A stretch of 64,000 nucleotides of DNA from Ktedonospora formicarum (lineage in GTDB: Bacteria; Chloroflexota; Ktedonobacteria; Ktedonobacterales; Ktedonobacteraceae): NCBI RefSeq assembly GCF_016587355.1, contig NZ_BNJF01000001.1:2492501-2556500 (forward strand), given 5' to 3'. The notes under the pieces were generated by a model that was given only the letters and a program-made list of their open reading frames with translations, did no database searches and was not told the DNA's origin. Position numbers and translations under genes: made by a program. Of the stretch, positions 58,491-64,000 are shown piece by piece (the stretch's first letter is position 1; each line of letters begins with the position of its first letter).

Positions 58491-58498
58491 GTTTTATA
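58464..58498. promoter_or_regulatory. HAIR operator for HspR
   Basis: CTTGAGT (58471-58477), seven bases, TGTCAAG (58485-58491): the HAIR layout CTTGAGT-N7-ACTCAAG with two mismatches in the right half. Flanking TATAAAA/TTTTATA extends the symmetry to 35 bases. It covers the promoter spacer, so HspR binding should block RNA polymerase. Confidence 0.82.
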
Positions 58499-58511
58499 TC
58501 ACAGGTCATAT

Positions 58512-58572
58512 AGAAGAAAAGAGAGAAGGAATGCGATACTGGCTCATGAATTAGTATCACACTTCTTCTCTC
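58512..58572 (-). terminator. Terminator after scpA
   Basis: GAGAGAAG...GATACT (58521-58540) pairs imperfectly with AGTATC...CTTCTCTC (58553-58572), about 18 of 20 positions including one G-T. On the minus strand it is followed by TTTTCTTCT. It lies just beyond the scpA stop (58577). Confidence 0.7.
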
Positions 58573-58576
58573 CCCC

Positions 58577-59431
58577 TTAATCTTCAACCTCATCCTGCTC
58601 AACAGCGTCCCAACGATCACCACGTGTCAACATAATTGAGCTAAAGAGTGCATCCTGCGCAATGTTGATCCGTTGCCACTTCCAGAGTTCGAGGGCAGCA
58701 ATAAAGGTGACGACAATCACAAAACGCGATTGCTCGTTTGCCACAACCTCTTCAAACAAGATCATCTCGCGCTCCTGTAAACGCTCGACAATCTCCGCAA
58801 TCCTATCACTGACACGTACCCGTGAAACAGGCATCAATTGATCACCATTCGCCTCTTCTCTCCCCTTCATATCAAGGAGGCGCTGCAAGGCACGCGCGAG
58901 CGACTGCACCTCTAGTCCCATAAGGGTCGGAGGCGTCCAGGCAAGCTGAGCCTCGATACCAGCCAGTAAGCCAGAACGCCCATGCGTCTGCAAACCTTCA
59001 TCTTCGCGCTGTTTCAGAGCCTGCGCTATCTCCTTGGTCAGCTTATATTCCACCAAATGTTGTTGCAGTTCTTCCGCCAGACTGGCAGCACTCTCATTGG
59101 AATCGTGCTCCTCTGTACGTGGCATCTGCGGAAGCAAGCTTTGGGATTTAATATAAAGGAGGCGAGCCGCGATAGAGACAAAAGCCGCCATATTCGCTAA
59201 TGGTAGCGCTTCCGCCTCGCACTCTGAGAGATAGTCCAGATATTGATCCGTCACGGCAAGCAGGGAGACAGTCGTAATCTCTAGCTGTCGTTTCTCAATC
59301 AGGTGTAGCAGCAGATCGAGTGGGCCTTCAAAGCTCGGCAGGTGGATAACATAACGCCTCTGTTCATGCGTTGATTGCTCATTTATGGCCTGTGGTTCGG
59401 CTTCTTGCCACGCGCTAACCTGCTCCAACAT
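58577..59431 (-). CDS. scpA: Segregation and condensation protein A
   Basis: Kleisin subunit of the SMC-ScpA-ScpB condensin complex. 284 residues. A polar N-terminus, then the family opening FEGPLDLLLHLIEKRQLEI, YLDYLSECEAEALPLANMAAF, and ARLLYIKSQSLLP. The C-terminal winged helix (about 205-275) has DRIAEIVERLQEREMILFEE and FIAALELWKWQRI. Start ATG 59431 is 4 bases from the stop of the HD gene and has GAGGT upstream. scpB is not seen nearby. It is the last gene of a four-gene run. Confidence 0.92.
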   Translation of the reverse strand: MLEQVSAWQEAEPQAINEQSTHEQRRYVIHLPSFEGPLDLLLHLIEKRQLEITTVSLLAVTDQYLDYLSECEAEALPLANMAAFVSIAARLLYIKSQSLLPQMPRTEEHDSNESAASLAEELQQHLVEYKLTKEIAQALKQREDEGLQTHGRSGLLAGIEAQLAWTPPTLMGLEVQSLARALQRLLDMKGREEANGDQLMPVSRVRVSDRIAEIVERLQEREMILFEEVVANEQSRFVIVVTFIAALELWKWQRINIAQDALFSSIMLTRGDRWDAVEQDEVED

Positions 59432-59435
59432 ACGC

Positions 59436-59963
59436 TTATGAAACCTCGTCTACCATGTGTAAAATAGCGGCCGGTCCGTTGGCCTGATGATGCGTGCGAA
59501 TATACAAGACCGCCATATCAGAGAGTCCTACTGCGCTTGCCAGTTCCGCTCCTACCTCGGCATGCCACCACGCGTACCCTAATGTGAGCCGCCAGCGCTG
59601 TACATGATGTTTCTCAGCATTGAGGGGAGAAATGGCGATCTTGCTCATCAAAGCCGGAGCGAATATTTTACCAAGGACAATTACCGGTCGCGTCCAGAAC
59701 GGAACGCGCCCTTCCGCTTTCCCCACATCATGCAGAAGTGCAGCGGCTAACATGTCTTCATCATCGCAGCCACGCCCAAGCAATCCCCTACATACACTCA
59801 CACTATGGCGCTGATCAGCCGGGCTCATTGTGTAGAATAACGACAAGGCCGATTCTGGTAACCGGCAGGCAACCTCTTTATGCTCATCCAACGTCAACGG
59901 CTCCACAAACCCCATTTGCTGCCGCACCTGCCCCAGACGATAGAGAACCTTCTGTAATATCAT
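59436..59963 (-). CDS. HD-domain hydrolase-like protein
   Basis: 175 residues from ATG 59963 (MILQKVLYRLGQVRQQMGF); the open frame is longer, but upstream sequence looks non-coding. HD-domain pattern: RHSVSVCRGLLG (first His), LLHDVGKAEG (the HD pair), then YAWWHAEVG and IRTHHQANGPAA (later His residues), consistent with a metal-dependent phosphohydrolase fold. The substrate is unknown; relatives act on nucleotides or second messengers. It sits between an M50 protease gene and scpA in the same direction. Confidence 0.78.
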   Translation of the reverse strand: MILQKVLYRLGQVRQQMGFVEPLTLDEHKEVACRLPESALSLFYTMSPADQRHSVSVCRGLLGRGCDDEDMLAAALLHDVGKAEGRVPFWTRPVIVLGKIFAPALMSKIAISPLNAEKHHVQRWRLTLGYAWWHAEVGAELASAVGLSDMAVLYIRTHHQANGPAAILHMVDEVS

Positions 59964-60078
59964 ACTTCTTACCACTACCCTTGCAACTACTAGCGATAAG
60001 CGATTTTGCACACTATCGCTTGCAACACACCCACATTTCCCCAATATTAGGAGAGTCATACTCTACCATTTGTCTCCC

Positions 60079-60828
60079 TTACGAGATATAGAGTCGACTC
60101 AGATCAATGATCGGAATGCCAGTGATTAGCCCTATTAATACCTCCGCACTTAGCCAGATATAATAGGCCAGACGGAAGAGGAAAAAGTCTCCAATCATCA
60201 ACAACTGCCCAATAAACGGCAAGAAAAAGAAGATCAAGAGAATAATGACTGGCCCGTAAGGGGCAGCCCAGCGTGCATACTTAATCGCCTGTTTGCTTGG
60301 CAAAAGTGTATAGAGTACCTGATAACCATCCAGGGGAAACAGAGGAACGAAATTGAAGACAAACAGAGAGAAGTTGACGCTTGAGAAAACCAGCATAAGC
60401 TGTACCACGCGAACCCCAATAGCATTACCAAATACAGGCTCTCCTACAGTAACCATCGTTCGCAGGATTAACGCGCTTAGCAGACCCAGAATTAAATTCA
60501 TGAGGGGGCCAGCTATAGCAACCATCAGTATCCCTTTATTGGGGCCACTACGTAACTTCCAGGGATCGGGTTTCACGGCTTTTCCCCAGCCCAAGCCCAA
60601 TGGCAAGGCAGCTACTGGCTGAAAAGCCAGAGTCAGGCACATCAAGAAACCCAGAGGCTCAATATGTGAGCGCAGTCGAAGTGATTGGCGTCCCTCCTGG
60701 CGTGGTGTGGGATCACCTAACCAGTTTGCTACTGCCGCGTGTGCCCATTCATGAAGCACGATAGCCACCAGGAACGACAATAGTATCATGAGTGCCAGAA
60801 GTACATTTATCTTTGGCGAAAAGTCCAT
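60079..60828 (-). CDS. Site-2 protease family M50 metalloprotease
   Basis: 249 residues, mostly hydrophobic with about six membrane segments. HEWAH at 26-30 is the HExxH zinc motif inside the first helix. A second conserved motif, NFVPLFPLDGYQVL, gives the third ligand (Asp) near residue 167. The GWGKAVKPDPWKLR loop is typical of the minimal, PDZ-less M50 group found next to scpA and HD genes in several Gram-positive-like phyla. Likely cleaves membrane-bound regulators; the substrate is unknown. Start ATG 60828. Confidence 0.88.
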   Translation of the reverse strand: MDFSPKINVLLALMILLSFLVAIVLHEWAHAAVANWLGDPTPRQEGRQSLRLRSHIEPLGFLMCLTLAFQPVAALPLGLGWGKAVKPDPWKLRSGPNKGILMVAIAGPLMNLILGLLSALILRTMVTVGEPVFGNAIGVRVVQLMLVFSSVNFSLFVFNFVPLFPLDGYQVLYTLLPSKQAIKYARWAAPYGPVIILLIFFFLPFIGQLLMIGDFFLFRLAYYIWLSAEVLIGLITGIPIIDLSRLYIS

Positions 60829-60840
60829 ATGTTTCTCACT

Positions 60841-61791
60841 CTACACTCTTTGCGTCTCTGCCAAAAGGTCGATCTCCATCCCCTCACACGCCGAACGGGT
60901 ACGGGCGAAGTGTGTTCGGGCCTCGGCTTCCATTAGATCAAGTTGATCATCATCATATGTTGGCTCATGATGGAAGAGCACAAGCTCGCGCACCCTTCCC
61001 AAACGGGCAGCCTCAACTGCCATAGCAACTGTACTATGACCAAATCCATGTTTCATCTGCTGGTAATCAGGAGTAGTATATTGCGCATCGTGGATGAGAA
61101 CATCAGCCCCTTCAATGAAACGCACAAAATCGGGATCACATCCCGCTTCCCACTCCACATCAGTAGCGTATACGATTCGCTTTCCAGCATATTCGATGCG
61201 ATAGACTAGCGCGCCATTTTGCGGATGACAACTCGTCAATTTCGCGAAAACCCTTAAATCATCGTCCGGTGAGCTTTTGGGTATCATGTCCCTACCGGGG
61301 TAAACGTCCAGGCTGACCTCATATGGCTGATCGCGCCAGAGTACGCAAGATTCATCGCCAACGGTATGAAACATGCGTTGCGAGGGAAGTTTACGAACGT
61401 CTACAGGAAAATACGGTGGAGACATCAGAGGAGTTACAAGCTGTTCAATACTCTGACCAGCCAGGCAAGGACCAAAGAAATGGATGCTTGTGCGAGCGTC
61501 AAATAAAGGAGAGAAGAAGGGAAAACCAACCAGGTGATCTCCGTGCCCATGCGTAATAAACAACGCCAGGTTTAGCCTCTCCTGCCCTGTTTTGTCATTC
61601 GCCAGACGCTTCATTAGAGCATCACCCAGGCCGATAACACCGCTACCAGCATCGAAAATCAAGGTATGCTCTCCGGCCTGAACCTCAACACAGGAAGTAT
61701 TCCCGCCGTGGCGAAGGGTGTGCGCTCCCGGCGTTGGATAGCTGCCACGAACTCCCCAAAATCGTACAAGCAAACGCTGTTCACCAGCCAT
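60841..61791 (-). CDS. MBL-fold metallo-hydrolase
   Basis: 316 residues. The metallo-beta-lactamase signature HGHGDH (81-86) is preceded by the conserved FDAGSG (46-51). Further ligands: His in TSCHP, Asp in YATDVEW, and a late His near HDAQYT/GFGHST. It resembles phosphodiesterase or RNase Z/PhnP-type members such as 3',5'-cyclic nucleotide or phosphoribosyl cyclic phosphodiesterases; the exact reaction cannot be told. Start ATG 61791 follows GAGGGA. It is the first gene of the run MBL-M50-HD-scpA, with only 12 bases to the M50 gene. Confidence 0.85.
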   Translation of the reverse strand: MAGEQRLLVRFWGVRGSYPTPGAHTLRHGGNTSCVEVQAGEHTLIFDAGSGVIGLGDALMKRLANDKTGQERLNLALFITHGHGDHLVGFPFFSPLFDARTSIHFFGPCLAGQSIEQLVTPLMSPPYFPVDVRKLPSQRMFHTVGDESCVLWRDQPYEVSLDVYPGRDMIPKSSPDDDLRVFAKLTSCHPQNGALVYRIEYAGKRIVYATDVEWEAGCDPDFVRFIEGADVLIHDAQYTTPDYQQMKHGFGHSTVAMAVEAARLGRVRELVLFHHEPTYDDDQLDLMEAEARTHFARTRSACEGMEIDLLAETQRV

Positions 61792-61916
61792 ACAAATCCC
61801 TCGCTCCTAACCTAGCAGCATACATGTATGAGATAATTGTCCCTATTATAACGTGCGTCGTGCCGATTGAAAAGCCTCCGTGATAGAACATGTCTCCAAC
61901 ATCTTTTCATCCGTAT

Positions 61917-62528
61917 TCATACGTTATTGTCCGCCTCTTTGGCTGTCAAAGAGGTATCACTCCTCTTCACTTGCGTAAGCATATCGTTTACCAGCTTCAC
62001 TGGCTGCTTAATGTCTTCTGCTAAGTAGCCCTTTCTCTCGCCGTTGTGAAGAGAGGCAATTCCCCTGAAACCAAGTCTTTCAAAAAGTTCCTGGCCTTCA
62101 GGTGTTGCTCCTATACCATACCAATTTTTTACATCAAATTGACGATTCAGAGACAACGCCCACTTTATAGTTTGCTTAATAAGGAAGCTACCACGCTCAC
62201 GATCAAGCTTTTTATTGCCTGAAGGCTTCACAGTAAGGGTTGCAATATAAACGGATAGGCGGTGCTCTGTCCATTGCCTAATGGCACGAAGTGGAACGTC
62301 CTTTTCTCTAATCTTATCATAGATGAGCGTTTTAAGTATTTCTTCATCTATTGGCATGAGACTTGAGTAACCCACGCTTTGGTTATGGTCCTTTAGATGC
62401 ATAAACATCTCATCATTGATATCTTGTCAGTCAAGCATGACGCCAAAGGGCACTATATCATCTTCCCCATATAAATCGAGCCCTATTTGTACCTCATTCC
62501 ATATATCTGAAATGGTAGAGGGAGCCAT
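61917..62528 (-). pseudogene. GNAT-like acetyltransferase gene interrupted by an in-frame TGA
   Basis: From ATG 62528 the minus strand reads MAPSTISDIWNEVQ...PFGVMLD, hits TGA, and continues in the same frame with QDINDEMFMHLKDHNQ down to 61917. Without the stop the protein would be 203 residues. The C-terminal half has the GNAT-like motif WYGIGATPEGQELFERLGFR (acetyl-CoA side and a late Leu-Gly-Phe). The TGA most simply replaces a TGG (Trp). Downstream, ATG 62408 could restart a 163-residue protein, but without a clear ribosome binding site. Likely a decaying accessory gene. The family assignment is moderate. Confidence 0.7.
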
Positions 62529-62536
62529 CCTGTGTG

Positions 62537-62683
62537 ATGTGCTTTCTCAAGAGTCCAGAGCAGTTACGCACAGGCTACTATACCCAGGAGGGGAGGGTGG
62601 TCATGGAGAGGGCGTTAGCTGTTGAGGCGAAGACTGGACACACTATTCAGCATGGCCTTGCTCTTGCTGAGATGTTGGCATAA
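62537..62683 (+). CDS. Small ORF of unknown function
   Basis: 48 codons from ATG 62537 (a GTG one codon earlier is possible) to TAA 62681. The protein reads MCFLKSPEQLRTGYYTQEGR... and ends in ...HGLALAEMLA. No family recognised. It starts 8 bases from the divergent GNAT-like gene, and a hairpin follows 4 bases after the stop, which is the main support for a real unit or a remnant of one. No clear ribosome binding site. Confidence 0.3.
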   Translation: MCFLKSPEQLRTGYYTQEGRVVMERALAVEAKTGHTIQHGLALAEMLA

Positions 62684-62687
62684 GACC

Positions 62688-62717
62688 AGGGGCACGGAGT
62701 AAGTACACTGTGCCCCT
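62688..62717 (+). terminator. Hairpin after the small ORF
   Basis: AGGGGCAC (62688-62695) and GTGCCCCT (62710-62717) form a perfect 8-bp stem with a 14-base loop. Only a weak T-content follows. Confidence 0.5.
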
Positions 62718-62935
62718 ATAGTTGCTACTCTTTGGCGAGGGCCAAGTGATCCAGGAAGTGAGGTGCTTGTCCGCTTATAAAATGGGCCAGGAAATGTGTC
62801 GGGAACCCAAACATATCTTCCTGGTATATAAATTTACCTCCTTGCGTGGAATTGGGAGCATCCTTGCTCTCAATGTTCTCGTACATTTACGAGCTATTCA
62901 ATATAGCCTGCCTTACGACTCCTGACCTTAAATTA
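62718..62935. other. Intergenic accessory sequence
   Basis: About 220 bases without a gene I can support. A short palindrome, CCTTAA-ATTA-TTAAGG (62926-62941), lies across the end of the next minus-strand gene. Confidence 0.4.
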
Positions 62936-63190
62936 TTAAGGAGTGCTAGGAGTGTTGGGAGTGTTTGGTATGTTCTCTGCTTTGTGCTGCTTGGGGTGCT
63001 GAGGTTGCTTGGGTTGCTTGGGGTGCTGGGGTTGCTGGGGTTGCTTGGGCTTAGCGTCTGTGTTCTGTGTAATTGCAGTTTTTGTAATTGATGCTATTGT
63101 TGGGGTAGTTCTACCAGCTAATAGCATCAACGCAATAATGCAACTCGCTACAAGCAGACAAACTCTCTTCCTCACGACCTGTCTAGTCAT
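62936..63190 (-). CDS. Small secreted protein with Pro/Gln/Lys repeats
   Basis: 84 residues from ATG 63190, which has GAGGAAAA upstream; an earlier in-frame ATG at 63232 lacks one. Signal peptide: basic start MTRQVVRKR, hydrophobic core about 10-24, likely cleavage after TIA. The mature part is low complexity: KQPQQPQHPKQ followed by KQPQHPKQ and NTPNTPSTP repeats, matched by short direct repeats in the DNA (about 62990-63060). No known family. Possibly a cell-wall or surface peptide; this is inferred from composition only. Confidence 0.6.
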   Translation of the reverse strand: MTRQVVRKRVCLLVASCIIALMLLAGRTTPTIASITKTAITQNTDAKPKQPQQPQHPKQPKQPQHPKQHKAENIPNTPNTPSTP

Positions 63191-63400
63191 TCTATTTTCC
63201 TCTTTCTGTCGCAAACTTATACTTTGCATCACTCCGCTCTAAGCACTACAAAAAGGTTGTCTCTAATTCACTTAGTAGTCTATTGACTATGAAAAACACA
63301 TGGATTAAATATCAAGCATCTCTTTTAAATCCAATACATTGAAGAAAACAGCAAGGGCTGGATACAAAAATGCCGGGTCAAGCGTGAGGCTCTCCATGAA
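63191..63400. other. Intergenic region between divergent accessory genes
   Basis: 210 AT-rich bases. From about 63325 the frame of the next gene is already open and reads like coding sequence (...NSKGWIQKCRVKREALHE) but has no start codon, hinting at a 5'-truncated gene. Confidence 0.4.
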
Positions 63401-63841
63401 ATGGATATTGAGGATGTCTACCAGGCATTAGACAAAGCTCCTGCCATTTGGGCCTATTGTGTTGGACATCCAGGGCAGAAAAAGGGCTGGTTGTGCATGG
63501 TGGAGCCCAACGCGAAAGACACCAATCGGCGACGGTGGGAAACGAGCGAGCCATGGCAGACAGTCCAAGCAGCGTTCTTGTCAAATTGGAGAGACACCCC
63601 CAACATTGAAGCTGCCCAGCGTGAGCGCAAGCGCGAAGTTAACTTGGACCGGGCCGAGAAGGCCATAGTCGGATATGCTACAACCTATGGAGCATGGCTC
63701 CAAGACTCACTGAGTCCTGATGCTGGTGTTTCTATCGTGTTACAACGGCTCTATATCAGAATGCTCGAAATCTGGGAAGAGAGAGGCGTTGATTTCCAAA
63801 CGTTAAGGCAACAAAAAGAGCTAATTTATCACATTGTATAG
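63401..63841 (+). CDS. Hypothetical protein, possibly 5'-truncated
   Basis: 146 residues from ATG 63401, soluble, charged and Trp-rich (IWAYCVGHPGQKKGWLCMVE, WETSEPWQTVQAAFLSNW). No family recognised and no catalytic motif. The same frame is open for about 25 codons upstream without an ATG, GTG or TTG, so the true N-terminus may be lost or elsewhere. A GAGG lies 12 nt upstream. It is followed by a probable recombinase fragment, in an accessory region. Confidence 0.5.
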   Translation: MDIEDVYQALDKAPAIWAYCVGHPGQKKGWLCMVEPNAKDTNRRRWETSEPWQTVQAAFLSNWRDTPNIEAAQRERKREVNLDRAEKAIVGYATTYGAWLQDSLSPDAGVSIVLQRLYIRMLEIWEERGVDFQTLRQQKELIYHIV

Positions 63842-63896
63842 TGTATGAGGTTTTGGACGTGACTTAACCTTTGAATCCTGGAACCCGAAAGGCTTG

Positions 63897-64000
63897 ATGA
63901 TCAGTAGCATGAACCGTAGCTACATGAACACTCACCAGACACTAGATGAGTTCCATGAGATCGTCGCAAAGGCAGGTTTGCCTAAAATGCACTTCTATGA
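63897..64000 (+). CDS. Probable tyrosine recombinase/integrase fragment (runs off the window)
   Basis: The frame from ATG 63897 to the window end reads ...TLDEFHEIVAKAGLPKMHFY, which resembles the segment just before the catalytic RHT box of tyrosine recombinases (...AGLPxxRFHDLRHT). The frame is open from 63849 but no clear start or ribosome binding site is seen, so it may be a truncated remnant. The next bases, outside the window, would decide. Confidence 0.45.
   Translation, partial: MISSMNRSYMNTHQTLDEFHEIVAKAGLPKMHFY

Noticed and set aside
62990..63060. Short tandem DNA repeats that might be a CRISPR array
   Set aside because: The units are under 20 bases, contiguous and without spacers, and they encode the Pro/Gln repeats of a small protein.
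62846..63091. Plus-strand 81-codon ORF with Leu/Gly-rich repeats
   Set aside because: It is the antisense shadow of the Pro/Gln repeats of the secreted peptide on the minus strand, which has a signal peptide and a good ribosome binding site.

Overview
The window is a bacterial chromosome segment of about 64 kb with moderate GC and no rRNA, tRNA or CRISPR array that I could see. The best guess is a Chloroflexota bacterium, probably of the Ktedonobacteria. This is inferred from protein style: an HspR-controlled grpE-dnaJ pair, ribosomal proteins with long low-complexity insertions, a zinc-type S14, and frequent TTG/GTG starts. It is not proven by any marker search.

Layout. 1-5.4 kb (+ strand): the end of ssb, rpsR, a membrane-anchored parvulin, hemW and recJ. 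5.4-8.8 kb (- strand): a glutamate dehydrogenase gene broken by one frameshift, and an oligopeptide-binding lipoprotein. 9.2-11.1 kb (+): arginase and a branched-chain aminotransferase. 11.2-12.1 kb (-): a DUF2785 protein. 12.2-45.2 kb (- strand, read from high to low coordinate) is one giant expression cluster: rpoB-rpoC, rpsL-rpsG-fusA-tuf, the S10 and spc blocks (rpsJ to secY-adk), the infA/alpha block (infA-rpmJ-rpsM-rpsK-rpsD-rpoA-rplQ), then truA-rplM-rpsI and a strong terminator. 46-49.1 kb (-): an unknown membrane protein, cysK, a lone receiver protein and an Rrf2 regulator. 49.5-56 kb (+): an OmpR-type response regulator and histidine kinase, then a zinc dehydrogenase with a long disordered tail and a membrane-anchored GH3 enzyme with a long disordered N-terminus. 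56.1-61.8 kb (-): grpE-dnaJ-hspR behind a HAIR-type operator, and a metallo-hydrolase / M50 protease / HD protein / scpA run. 61.9-64 kb is accessory: a GNAT-like gene broken by an in-frame TGA, a small signal-peptide protein with Pro/Gln repeats, an orphan ORF and a probable tyrosine-recombinase fragment at the window edge.

How the genes work together. Most of the window is the core gene-expression machinery: RNA polymerase alpha, beta and beta', about thirty ribosomal proteins, EF-Tu, EF-G, IF-1, SecY and adenylate kinase. Clear promoters were seen in two places: an extended -10 promoter opening the infA block, and a near-consensus promoter overlapped by an HspR operator ahead of grpE.

Most notable observations: (i) a dispersed intergenic inverted-repeat element, four good copies and one decayed, ending in a CTCAGGTTTTC...TAAGGAGTAA motif and carrying a variable inner hairpin; (ii) a 13-bp perfect hairpin that buries the presumed ilvE start codon; (iii) several perfect stems of 15-30 bp between genes; (iv) large insertions or tails in L17, L18, L3, S3 and S5; (v) two single-base gene lesions, in gdhA and in the GNAT-like gene; (vi) two adjacent genes that both carry long Pro/Ser/Glu-rich disordered regions with internal repeats.
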